The position numbers and the translations under genes were made by a program. A stretch of DNA of 64,000 nt from Caldilineaceae bacterium (lineage in GTDB: Bacteria; Chloroflexota; Anaerolineae; Caldilineales; Caldilineaceae), in the NCBI GenBank assembly GCA_026708085.1, contig JAPOVP010000015.1, positions 1 through 64,000 of the forward strand, read 5' to 3'. This document shows positions 8,093-16,280 of this stretch, one piece after another. Within the stretch, counting starts at the first letter, position 1; each line of letters starts with the position of its first letter. The notes beneath the pieces are model-generated. The model searched no databases and was not told where the DNA came from. It saw only the letters and a list, made by a program, of their open reading frames with translations.

Positions 8093-10648
8093 GTCCTCGT
8101 GTCCATGCACCGGTGTATGCCTGTGGAAAACGCCGTGCGCGTGCATGCGCTGGTGCAGCCGGTTGTGCGCCGCTTCCAGCACCGCCCTCATCTCCCGAAA
8201 ACGCTTGGCGTTCGGCCGGGGGGCAATCGTGTCCACATAGGCAATCGCGCCCTCGATCTGCTCCAACACCGCCGACGAGTCCGGCTCGTTAAACAGCGGG
8301 CTGTCCTCCACCAACGTCTGCACCGCGCTCGTATGCGCCGCGATCTCGCCCGCCTCGCCAATATAACTTCCGCGCACGCGCAACGCTATCCACGATGAAT
8401 CCGTTACCGTAACCTGCAAGCTGCCCGACGCACTGTATTCGCCTTGTACGTCGACCTGGTCGACCACCAGCCCACCCTGTACGACCTCCACCTGCTCGAT
8501 CGGCACCTGCACCGACTCGACACGCCACTCGACGCCCACGCTCCCGCCTCCCTCCGGCAGCTGCACCTGCCCGCCCGGCGCAACGCCCTCAACCGTCAGC
8601 TCCGCCAGCGGACCGATCGTCATGAACGTATTGCCCGCCTGCACCGCCGCCATCCAGTTCTCGTACGTGAACTCCCGCTCACCCAGATGCGCGTAGGTGC
8701 GCACGCCCCCCAGCTGAGACGAGGCCGCCATCTTGTCCGAGCCGCCCACGATCGGCAGCTGATAGCCCAGATTCAGATAACGGTACCAGTCTGCGATTCC
8801 GTAGGGGTTGAGCTCCCGTTCACAGGGGTTGAAAGTCATCATCTCAATGGCATGGATCAATCCGAGGACGATATCCGCCGCTCGCTCCAACTGCGGGTTC
8901 GGCGCGTGAGGCATCACCACCAGCCCGCCCTGGTCGATACACTTCTGCGCCCACTCGGCCATCACCACCTCCTGCGGATCACCCAGGGCCGACTCCGACG
9001 GGCCGCCGCTGCACAGCGGGTGGATCATCTTGCCGTTGTAGCCCAGCAGCGAAATGTGACCCAGGATCTGCATGCGGTTCTCGGTCCCCACCCGCACCAG
9101 AAACTCGCCGTCGCCGCCAAACTCGCGCGCGCCCAGCGTGGTCCTGCCGTCAAAATCGCTGACGTTGCTGAACATCTCGCCCCACTGGCTCGCCAGCAGA
9201 TTGACCACGTGCACGTCCTCAGCCTGGCCCTCCAGCAGCGCCGTCGAAGGGCTCAAAAAGTGAACATGCGTGTCCGCAGTCACCCAACCCTTCTCCCGCC
9301 AGGGCAGCACACGCTCCAGCTCGAACACCAGTTCATCCGTGTCGGGCCCGATCGTAACCTGCTTCCGCACCGGCGCCGTCTCATAGCCCTTCGTGATCTC
9401 CACGAAGACCTCGCCCAGCGGCATATCCACCTCGCAGTGGCCGTCGATATAGCTGTACTGGTTGCGCCCGTTGACGAATTCGCCATAGTTGTCCTCAAAC
9501 CAGTGCGGGTTCACCTTGCGATGGCGGCCGCGCGGCGGCAGATACTCGCCGTGCTCTCCGTGGAAATGTATGCGCACCGGAACCAGGTTGTTCGTCCCCT
9601 TCTGCACCACGCGCACGTCGACCAGCCGGTGGGCCGGCGCCACCCCGACGATGGTGTCTGATGCTTGGCCGTTTTCAAGTTGCGAAAGGTCATAGACGAT
9701 CGGCTCGTCACTGTCCACGCCCACGTGCAACCACCCCTGCGGATGCGCGCTGTACTCGATGATCAAGTCCCGCTGCGATACCGCGGGCTGCACGTTCGCC
9801 TCATCACCCATCCATCGGCCGCGATCGTAATCGAACGCGGCGCGCGCCGACATCACATAGCCCAGGTCGATAGCTACGTCCTCGTATTCGCCGATGGCAT
9901 TAAACTCGACGCCTTCCGGCAGCGTCAGTCGCAGCTTGCGGCGCACACCGGGGCGCAGGGGGTGCTCCTCCAGATTCGTGAGGCTGATCGCGTAAACGGT
10001 CGACCCCTCGTTGCGCGGCTGCAGAACCATGCGGCGAATCGGCCTGTCCGGATGCGGGTTCTCCAGCGCGTACAGCCACATCTTCTCTTCCATCTGATCG
10101 CGGGCGGAACTGGTGCGCGTCTCGCCGCGGCCGTATTCGGTGCTTGGAACACGCCCCAGCTGGATCTCCTCCGTCGCCGAGTTGAAGACAGTCGCCTTCG
10201 CCGCCGGCACCGTTTCGAAGGGGCTGCCACCCCACACGACGCGGCTCTGCTGAATCGCAAATCGGCGCCGTACCGGCGTCTCGTGGCTGCTGCCGTCCTC
10301 GTACTCAAATGTATAGGAGGACACGTGATCGCCCAGCTCGTTGCCGTCCTGCGCGAAGTCGGCAAACCCGTCCAGATAATTGGTGACTCGGTCCGCTACG
10401 GCATGCAGAAAAACCGCGTAGGTGGCGCGCTCCCCTTCCAGTTCGACCGTCACCGGTTCCTTGTCAAGCAAAATGACCGCAGGGCCTTCGAATCCACCGA
10501 GCAGGAACGGGACGCCGTTGAAGGCGGTCGAACCCGACCTGTCCTCAACCAAGGAGGGCACGCGCAACGATTCTGGAAGCTCGGCGCGTCCGGCATTGAA
10601 GAATTTCGACAGATCAACGGGTGTGAAATGTGGGGAGACTGGATTCAT
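8078..10648 (-). CDS. CehA/McbA family metallohydrolase (PHP-like), large
   Basis: 856 residues from ATG 10648 with ACGGAG upstream. Residues about 1-450 are beta-rich and unrecognised. A PHP-type metal site starts at GWVTADTHVHFLSPS, followed by LASQWGEMFSNVSDFDG, GLVVMPHAPNPQ and LPIVGGSDKMAASS, the scattered His/Asp pattern of the CehA/McbA hydrolases that act on carbamate and ester bonds. The C-terminal part is a beta domain followed by a histidine-rich tail. The last codons, S-G-Q-stop, lie inside a heptanucleotide repeat array, so the natural C-terminus may have been altered. No signal peptide is evident. Confidence 0.78.
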   Translation of the reverse strand: MNPVSPHFTPVDLSKFFNAGRAELPESLRVPSLVEDRSGSTAFNGVPFLLGGFEGPAVILLDKEPVTVELEGERATYAVFLHAVADRVTNYLDGFADFAQDGNELGDHVSSYTFEYEDGSSHETPVRRRFAIQQSRVVWGGSPFETVPAAKATVFNSATEEIQLGRVPSTEYGRGETRTSSARDQMEEKMWLYALENPHPDRPIRRMVLQPRNEGSTVYAISLTNLEEHPLRPGVRRKLRLTLPEGVEFNAIGEYEDVAIDLGYVMSARAAFDYDRGRWMGDEANVQPAVSQRDLIIEYSAHPQGWLHVGVDSDEPIVYDLSQLENGQASDTIVGVAPAHRLVDVRVVQKGTNNLVPVRIHFHGEHGEYLPPRGRHRKVNPHWFEDNYGEFVNGRNQYSYIDGHCEVDMPLGEVFVEITKGYETAPVRKQVTIGPDTDELVFELERVLPWREKGWVTADTHVHFLSPSTALLEGQAEDVHVVNLLASQWGEMFSNVSDFDGRTTLGAREFGGDGEFLVRVGTENRMQILGHISLLGYNGKMIHPLCSGGPSESALGDPQEVVMAEWAQKCIDQGGLVVMPHAPNPQLERAADIVLGLIHAIEMMTFNPCERELNPYGIADWYRYLNLGYQLPIVGGSDKMAASSQLGGVRTYAHLGEREFTYENWMAAVQAGNTFMTIGPLAELTVEGVAPGGQVQLPEGGGSVGVEWRVESVQVPIEQVEVVQGGLVVDQVDVQGEYSASGSLQVTVTDSSWIALRVRGSYIGEAGEIAAHTSAVQTLVEDSPLFNEPDSSAVLEQIEGAIAYVDTIAPRPNAKRFREMRAVLEAAHNRLHQRMHAHGVFHRHTPVHGHEDDSGQ

Positions 10649-10726
10649 GGGGCTCTCCGTTTCTGCCGCGACTCGCGGCGGTTGAAGCAACTTTCTCGTC
10701 TGTATACTTTTCCAACTCCAGGTGTG

Positions 10727-11875
10727 TCAGGACTCCGCCAGCCAGCGGTCGAACCAGTCGAACGCATCCTCCTGCATCGCAATGTCGAATTTGTGCTCGC
10801 CGGCATAAAATGAGCAACTGTAGCGGTCGCCTGCGTCCGCCTTCTCGTACACCTGTCTCAGCATCACGTCGGCCCGCCTCATCTCCGCCAGCGTGAACAG
10901 CGGGTCCTCCGTATTGTTCTGTACCAAAGTCGGCAACGGCGCCCGCATCCCCAGGATGTCCGGGTAGTCCATCTCCGTCGCCAGATGAGGCACGTAGATC
11001 ATCCACGTGTGCGTATGGCTCTTGTTCAGCAGAAAGTCCCGCCACGTCGTCATCATGCCCACACAGACCGCGCAGCGCACGCGGTCATCCAACCCGGCAA
11101 GGTAGACCGTTCGCAATCCCCCGCCTGATAGCCCGCCGATGCCTACCCGTTCAGCGTCCACATCATCGCGCCCGCACAGCACGCCCAGCGCATGCACATC
11201 CTCGGCCAGCCACACGCCCGCCCACGTCGTCCCCGCACTGAGCAAAGACTTCGCCAGGGTCGACTCGTGACCCCCAGCCCAGCGGTTGTAGGCCGTGATG
11301 TAATCCGGATCCTCAGACTCCGCCTCGTCCATGCCGTCGCGAATCGCCGCTGGCAGGTCCGCAATGCGAACGCGGCGGCTGCCGAAAGCAAAAGCATCCG
11401 GCACCAGCACCGCATACCCGCGCTGGGCCAGTCGATTGGCCCAAGGCGCACCGCCGTACGCGCGCGCCTGGTGGTCAATGTTGACCGCGTTCTGCGCATC
11501 GTCTGTACGCGTGATCTTCTGCCAGCCGTGGAACTTATGGCCGCCGTGATCGTGCAGCGCCAGCACACCCGGCAAGGGGCCACTCGCATTCGCCGGCTTC
11601 AGCAGCACCGCCTCCGTGCGCGGGCCGTACGGCAGCTGCCACGAGAGCTCTTCCACTTGCAACCCGTCATACTCGTACCGGCTCTCGATCCGGCAATCCC
11701 CCGCGCCCTCCGTGTCCGGCATCGCCACCCGCTCGCGAAATCGCTGCCGCGCAGCCGGCCGCCAAGCTTCCGGATCGATCCAGTGAGTATGGCGAAAAGA
11801 GAGAAAGTTGGGGCCTTCATTGGCCAGAGCAGCTGCCCACGAACCGTAGGCGCCGAGCATCGATTGGGAGGACAT
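10727..11875 (-). CDS. Alpha/beta hydrolase of the acetyl-xylan-esterase / dienelactone-hydrolase type
   Basis: 382 residues from ATG 11875, the second ATG of the frame, with AGGA at workable spacing. The core shows LPGVLALHDHGGHKFHG (oxyanion-hole region), the nucleophile elbow GIGGLSGGG (GxSxG), LPTLVQNNTEDPLFT near the acid position, and the late histidine in YAGEHKFD. The overall layout matches large alpha/beta hydrolases that deacylate sugars or polymers. It lies 79 bases upstream of the CehA/McbA-type gene on the same strand, so the two probably act on one substrate. No signal peptide seen; likely cytoplasmic. Confidence 0.82.
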   Translation of the reverse strand: MSSQSMLGAYGSWAAALANEGPNFLSFRHTHWIDPEAWRPAARQRFRERVAMPDTEGAGDCRIESRYEYDGLQVEELSWQLPYGPRTEAVLLKPANASGPLPGVLALHDHGGHKFHGWQKITRTDDAQNAVNIDHQARAYGGAPWANRLAQRGYAVLVPDAFAFGSRRVRIADLPAAIRDGMDEAESEDPDYITAYNRWAGGHESTLAKSLLSAGTTWAGVWLAEDVHALGVLCGRDDVDAERVGIGGLSGGGLRTVYLAGLDDRVRCAVCVGMMTTWRDFLLNKSHTHTWMIYVPHLATEMDYPDILGMRAPLPTLVQNNTEDPLFTLAEMRRADVMLRQVYEKADAGDRYSCSFYAGEHKFDIAMQEDAFDWFDRWLAES

Positions 11876-12136
11876 TCCGTCTGTTTCCTGGTGCATGGTA
11901 TGACAGGGTCTTCAGAGTGGTCGCGCGGCCGCGCGAAGCGGTTTGCGCTGTCCGGGATACTATAGCAGGGATTGGAAAGAGGGGAAAAGCCGCGCTAACT
12001 TGGCGCGTAACCACTGAAACACAGAAAGGGGACCGCCACAACCGTGCAGTCCCCCTTGCCACCGTGCTGGAATTTCGGCAGGACGTGTGGCCTACTCTCG
12101 TTTGTCAGGCGGCGACGCAAAGCGCCCCCAGCGCGC

Positions 12137-13144
12137 TTAGGCCCTGTTCAGTCTGGTTACCCTGCCCCCTATGAGCCATTCGGCCACATACAGGTTACCG
12201 CTGGCGTCCGCAGCCAAACCGTGAGGGCTGTTGAACTTGCCCGTCTCCAGGTGGCTCGTGCGTACTGACTGCCCCGATTCGTTCAAATTGTTGGGCCAGC
12301 CCGCAACGTCGCACACCTGCTTGTTGCCGCCGAGGTACGTGAGCAGTTCATCGTTTATGTCGGTGACCACGAGGCGGGCGCGAAGCTCGGCAATGATCAT
12401 CAGATCGCCATGTGTCGCGAAACAACTGGGCGTGTTCAGAAAACCGTCACCAAACATCCGCCTGAATCCACCCTCCATGTCGTAGACCTGTACGCGGTCG
12501 TTGGCCCTGTCCGCCACGTAGAGCTCCGGCTCGGACTTGCGATAATCAAAGAAGATGCCGTGCGGGCAGTTATAGGCCCCGGCCCCTTCCTCGCCGTTGA
12601 TGCTGCTGACGTACTCGCCATCCTTCGTGAACCTGTGGACCTGGTACGCGCCGTACCCGTCGCCAACCCAGATGTCGCCGTTGCCGCCAAAACGCTCCTC
12701 GTTCACCGCGACGGCTGTGGGGGCATAGCGTGTGTCTTTGTATATGGGAAGGGGAGGCGTCTCCAGCCTCATGACCACTTCACCGCCCAATGTCGTCTTG
12801 AATACCTGACCGGGCCCTTCGCCCACGCCCGGAGCGTTCTGATAGCCGTGAAGATAGTGATTCTTGGATCCGTGATCCACAATCCACAGATACTCGACTC
12901 CGTCCTCGTTGACGAGGGTTATCCCATGCGCCTCGGCAAAGTCGCCGCGCCACGAGGAAATCAGGTTGCCGTCCCCGTCGAAGGTCATTACTTCCGGGTC
13001 GCCGGGGTGGCTGGTCATAACATTTCCCGATTCCGTGACAACGATGCCCGGATGCGCCCATCCCTTGCGTGAGCTTTCACTTTCGGGAAGCTTGGCCCAA
13101 TTGTCGATCCAGTCGTATGAATGCCCTTCGCTGCCTACCCGCAT
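12137..13144 (-). CDS. NHL-repeat / six-bladed beta-propeller protein
   Basis: 335 residues from ATG 13144, which has a textbook AGGAGG; an ATG eight codons earlier is poorer. Successive blades show the NHL pattern: HGITLVNEDGVEYLWIVDHG, CPHGIFFDYRKSEPELYVAD, RANDRVQVYDMEGGFRR, SPHGLAADASGNLYVAEWLI. Bacterial relatives include lactonase-like and peptidyl-hydroxyglycine-lyase-like propellers as well as pure binding proteins; no catalytic set can be assigned. No signal peptide. It is part of the minus-strand metabolic block. Confidence 0.8.
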   Translation of the reverse strand: MRVGSEGHSYDWIDNWAKLPESESSRKGWAHPGIVVTESGNVMTSHPGDPEVMTFDGDGNLISSWRGDFAEAHGITLVNEDGVEYLWIVDHGSKNHYLHGYQNAPGVGEGPGQVFKTTLGGEVVMRLETPPLPIYKDTRYAPTAVAVNEERFGGNGDIWVGDGYGAYQVHRFTKDGEYVSSINGEEGAGAYNCPHGIFFDYRKSEPELYVADRANDRVQVYDMEGGFRRMFGDGFLNTPSCFATHGDLMIIAELRARLVVTDINDELLTYLGGNKQVCDVAGWPNNLNESGQSVRTSHLETGKFNSPHGLAADASGNLYVAEWLIGGRVTRLNRA

Positions 13145-13368
13145 GACACAACCTCCTGTGCCTGTCAATCTCGTAGTTGAAATCCAAGGGCAGCTGTTTT
13201 AGCGTCTGCCTGCGCTTGAAGCGCGCCTGCCGTTCCCGAACATGCAGGGAAAAGCCTTGCAGCACACGTGATCACACGCGGGTCGGGGGACGGCGTGGGT
13301 GTGATACCGCACCAACATCCCCTGATTCTTGAAGACGGGCTGCCCGGTAACGAACCGGCGCGTTCCGT

Positions 13369-14520
13369 TTAAGGTTTCAGGATGACCTTGGTGTACCCGT
13401 CGATGCGCTGGTCAAACTTGTGATAGGCGTCGACTGCGTCGTCCAGCGGCACCTCGTGGGACACAACGAAGCTGGGAGTGGCCTTGCCGGATATGATGAG
13501 GTCGCGCAAGTAGGCGTTGTACTGCTTCACGTTGCATTGACCCGTCCCCAGCTTCAGACCCTTCTCAAAGAGCTTCCCGAAGTTGATGGCCAGAGAGCCC
13601 CTCTTGGCGCCCTCGTCCACTCCACCGGGGTCCGATGGCACATACAGGCCCGGAATGCCCATGATCCCCGTGGGATTGATCAGGTCGATCATCTGATTCA
13701 GGACCACGTTGGGAATCTCGGTCTGCTCGCCTCCGGCGGCAGACGATCCTTGCGCAGCGGCCTGATAGCCCACGGCGTCGATCGTCTTGTCCACACCGTC
13801 GCCCCCGCGCATGTCCCTGATCTGCTCCACCGGATCGCCGACATCGAAATTGATGGGAATACCGCCAATGTCGCCGGCCATGTCCAGCCGCTCCTGCACG
13901 TGATCGATCGTATAGACCTCCGCAGCCCCTCTGATGATGCAGCTATAGGTGGCCATCAGACCGACCGGTCCCGCGCCCCACACGGCGACGCTCTCGCCGG
14001 GACTCACGTCGGCAAGCTCAGCGCCGTGATAACCCGTGGGGAATATGTCCGCCAGAAGAGAAAAATCCCACTCAAACGCATCCCCGGACGGAAGAGGCAG
14101 ACAGTTGAAGTCCGCATAAGGCACCTGAATGTACTCGGCTTGCCCGCCGACCCATGGTCCCATTGCCACGTATCCATACGCGCCGCCGGCAAATCCAGGG
14201 TTGACCGTGAGGCAGAAACCCGTAAAACCCCGCTGGCAGTTCTTGCAGAAGCCGCAGCCGACGTTGAACGGCATCACGACCCTGTCGCCTACGGACAATG
14301 TTTTCACAGCGGACCCGACATCTTCGATTACACCCATGTTCTCGTGTCCGAAGACTATGCCCGGTTCGGCCGCAGTCCGACCCTCATACATGTGCAGGTC
14401 GGAGCCGCAGATGCAACTCGAAGTAATCTTGACGATTACGTCATTCGGATGCTTTATCTCGGGATCGGGAACTTCCTCTACGGCAACGCTGAACGGGCCC
14501 TGGTATACGACGGCTCTCAT
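13369..14520 (-). CDS. Zinc-dependent alcohol dehydrogenase of the glutathione-independent formaldehyde dehydrogenase type
   Basis: 383 residues; ATG 14520 preceded by GAGGAGGTCATT. Catalytic zinc ligands are in CICGSDLHMYEG and FGHENMG; the structural zinc cluster is GCGFCKNCQRGFTGFC. The NAD-binding motif is VWGAGPVGLMA. The insertion after the zinc site and the GGEQTEIPNVVLNQMIDL segment are typical of Pseudomonas formaldehyde dehydrogenase (fdhA) relatives, which oxidise aldehydes with tightly bound NAD; others in the group are ordinary alcohol dehydrogenases. It heads the minus-strand block, and a repeated 12-bp sequence lies upstream at 14562-14587. Confidence 0.88.
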   Translation of the reverse strand: MRAVVYQGPFSVAVEEVPDPEIKHPNDVIVKITSSCICGSDLHMYEGRTAAEPGIVFGHENMGVIEDVGSAVKTLSVGDRVVMPFNVGCGFCKNCQRGFTGFCLTVNPGFAGGAYGYVAMGPWVGGQAEYIQVPYADFNCLPLPSGDAFEWDFSLLADIFPTGYHGAELADVSPGESVAVWGAGPVGLMATYSCIIRGAAEVYTIDHVQERLDMAGDIGGIPINFDVGDPVEQIRDMRGGDGVDKTIDAVGYQAAAQGSSAAGGEQTEIPNVVLNQMIDLINPTGIMGIPGLYVPSDPGGVDEGAKRGSLAINFGKLFEKGLKLGTGQCNVKQYNAYLRDLIISGKATPSFVVSHEVPLDDAVDAYHKFDQRIDGYTKVILKP

Positions 14521-14561
14521 AATGACCTCCTCTTTGCCCTTTTAGACTGCTAAACCTAAAT

Positions 14562-14587
14562 GGTCAATCTCTAGTGGTCAATCTCTT
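14562..14587. repeat. Direct repeat TGGTCAATCTCT x2
   Basis: Two copies of TGGTCAATCTCT separated by two bases lie about 40 bases upstream of the zinc dehydrogenase start. The position would suit a transcription-factor site, but the copies also resemble the heptamer-type repeats elsewhere in the window. Confidence 0.4.
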
Positions 14588-14735
14588 CAGTCGCCGAGTT
14601 TATCAGGCCAGGGCAGCTTTGTCAAAACCCGAAAAAAAAAGCAAAGGAGTAGGGTTTAGAGGTCTGGTGAATGCGTGAAAGGGTATTCCCTGAATCCGGG
14701 ATTTTGGTTCTTGCAAAGCAAGACCAACCCCATAA

Positions 14736-14996
14736 GAGGGGGCGAAACTGAGGAGGCTTCTTCTGTTGGTCAAAGGGGAGCGCAACAAGCGAAACGTCCG
14801 CTTCATCCACGCGGACGCTTACGAGACGTTTCACTTGGCTGACTTCATCTACGAACTGATGCGGGGTTCAATCGCCCTGGACTTCCATTGCAGGGAAGCC
14901 AAGCCGGGGAGCGACGGCCTGCGGGATCGTGGCACTAAGTTTCGCATCACCCCAGCAATGATATGCAGGCTGTACCTCAAGAAAGAACGCCTTTAG
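14736..14996 (+). pseudogene. C-terminal remnant of an MvaI/BcnI-type restriction endonuclease
   Basis: The only plus-strand gene-like frame within a 19-kb run of minus-strand genes. It opens after TAA 14733-14735 and encodes KLRRLLLLVKGERNKRN, FIHADAYETF, a GSIALDFHC segment and GLRDRGTKFRI, ending in a K-x-E-R-L tail. This matches the C-terminal third of MvaI/BcnI family type II endonucleases (LLLVKAER, then an AY-x-L helix, a VD-R strand, and G-T-x-FRI) as I recall them. There is no proper start codon (only TTG 14766). Upstream, LNPGFWFLQSKTNPI in another frame may be part of the same decayed gene. No methyltransferase partner is nearby. Confidence 0.45.
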
Positions 14997-15122
14997 TGGT
15001 GTCAAGTAGATAATTCCCCTCGTACAAGACCGTCCTGCAACCAGCCTTAATCAAAACCAGGGCACACCGCCCTGCCTACGCAATACACAACGCAGTCAAT
15101 CGCGGTGTCCCTGTTCGCCTTC

Positions 15123-15920
15123 CTAGTAACCAGGCGGCGGATCGACCGGCCCGTCAAACTGCATCGACGTGAAGACCCCGCCCTGCGGGTCCCCGATCAC
15201 CGCGAATCGACCGACCGTGCCCGTATCGGTCGGCGGAACATGAATGACGCCGCCTAGCTCACCCGCCTTGGCCGCCGTCGCCTCGATATCCGCCGACATG
15301 AAGTAGGGTGCCCAACTGGGCGGAACCTCCCCCCAGGAATCGTCCATCTTCAGCATCCCGGCCTGCATCCGCTCGCCCAACTTGAAGAGGTGGTAACCGT
15401 TCGGGTCGCTGTCATGACCCCAGCCGAAAACCTCCGCGTAGAAGCTTCGCGCCGTGTCGACATCCTTCGTCTGAAGCTCATTCCAGACAAGCGCATTGGG
15501 CATGTTGACCAGCTGCGCGCCGATGTGCTCCTTCGGCTGCCACAGTCCAACCATCGCGCCCGTCGGGTCCTGGAGCACGATCATGCGTCCTGATTCCATG
15601 ACATCCATCGCCGGCATCGCCACCGTTCCCCCGGCCGCAACCGCCTTCTCGGCCACGGCATCGACATTATCGTGCTTGATGTAGGATGACCAGACCGGCG
15701 GGATCCCCTGATCCATCATCTCCTGCGGCAAAATGCTCAGGCCGGCCACGTTATACCCCTCAATCTGGCACAACGAGTAGTGGAAGCCCATCCCCGTCGG
15801 GATATCAAAATACTCCCAACCGAACAGACCGCTGTAAAACGCCTTGGCCGCGGCCGGGTCGGTTGTTGCCAGGTCCACCCAGCAGAACATGTTGTCCGGA
15901 TAGCGCTGTACTACCTGCAT
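15123..15920 (-). CDS. VOC family protein with two glyoxalase-fold domains
   Basis: 265 residues; ATG 15920 with GGAAGGGAG upstream. Two tandem vicinal-oxygen-chelate modules are visible. The first runs from FCWVDLATTDPAAAKAFYSG to VLQDPTGAMVGLWQPKEH, the second from LVWNELQTKDVDTARSFYAE to VIGDPQGGVFTSMQFDG. Such duplicated VOC proteins resemble bleomycin-resistance-type or 27-kDa antigen Cfp30B homologues; metal-binding positions are only partly conserved, so enzymatic activity is uncertain. It is flanked by intergenic sequence on both sides and probably monocistronic. Confidence 0.9.
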   Translation of the reverse strand: MQVVQRYPDNMFCWVDLATTDPAAAKAFYSGLFGWEYFDIPTGMGFHYSLCQIEGYNVAGLSILPQEMMDQGIPPVWSSYIKHDNVDAVAEKAVAAGGTVAMPAMDVMESGRMIVLQDPTGAMVGLWQPKEHIGAQLVNMPNALVWNELQTKDVDTARSFYAEVFGWGHDSDPNGYHLFKLGERMQAGMLKMDDSWGEVPPSWAPYFMSADIEATAAKAGELGGVIHVPPTDTGTVGRFAVIGDPQGGVFTSMQFDGPVDPPPGY

Positions 15921-16090
15921 GAAACTCTCCCTTCCTTGACAGTACTCGGTAAGTTTATCGCCTGCTTGACGCAGACCCTTTCCAGCTTAGCACGAATAGA
16001 TCATGCGTGCTAATTCGGCAACGGTCGCGATCACACAATAGGACGACGTCGGGAGAAAGCAGGTTCCATGCTGCGCGGTTACAGACGCGA

Positions 16091-16117
16091 AAAAGCCGAC
16101 CGGGAAGCCGGTCGGCT
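16091..16117 (-). terminator. Rho-independent terminator
   Basis: On the minus strand: AGCCGACCGG, loop CTTC, CCGGTCGGCT, then TTTT. The 10-bp perfect GC-rich stem (16094-16103 with 16108-16117) followed by a T run is a textbook terminator. It would end transcripts coming from catalase. Confidence 0.8.
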
Positions 16118-16217
16118 CTGTACTTGGCTTCGATTTGCAGTCAGGCCTCTTCAAGGTAATGGCGGTTGAGCAATCCTGCGAGAACGCCGCCAACAATCGT
16201 CGCTACGATAGAGACCC

Positions 16218-16240
16218 AAAATGGTGCGCCGCACCATTTT
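16218..16240. repeat. Perfect 23-bp palindrome AAAATGGTGCG-C-CGCACCATTTT
   Basis: Two 11-bp arms around one central base, 41 bases past the catalase stop. As RNA it gives a 10-bp stem with a 3-base loop, an A tract before and a T tract after, so it could terminate in both directions. A dimeric regulator site is the alternative. Confidence 0.65.
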
Positions 16241-16280
16241 CAGGGTGCTGAGGATAACGAATGCGAAACCTGCTGGAGGA

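Larger units (their letters stand above)
14521..15122. other. Gene-poor stretch holding a restriction-endonuclease remnant
   Basis: About 600 bases between the zinc dehydrogenase and the VOC gene. Apart from the direct repeat near 14562 and the MvaI/BcnI-like fragment at 14736-14996 I see no gene, RNA or strong terminator here. Confidence 0.6.
15921..16280. other. Intergenic region with two strong hairpins, no complete gene
   Basis: 360 bases between catalase and the VOC gene. A minus-strand frame ending at 16141 encodes FWVSIVATIVGGVLAGLLNR and then HYLEEA, which looks like the end of a small membrane protein. It has no start codon and begins inside the palindrome at 16218-16240, so I treat it as a remnant at most. 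Confidence 0.5.

Noticed and set aside
8444-10813. Two plus-strand frames of 405 and 382 codons opposite the CehA/McbA-type gene
   Set aside because: Low-complexity R/H/Q-rich translations, no starts with ribosome-binding sites, and full overlap with a well-supported gene.
12020-12060. GGGGAC...GTCCCC hairpin and a similar GAAAGGGGACCGCC motif near 21241
   Set aside because: Short stem, only partly shared between the two places and no T run; not enough to call a terminator or repeat family.
16141-16240. Possible small membrane-protein gene on the minus strand after catalase
   Set aside because: No start codon between the upstream stop and the hydrophobic stretch; at most a remnant.
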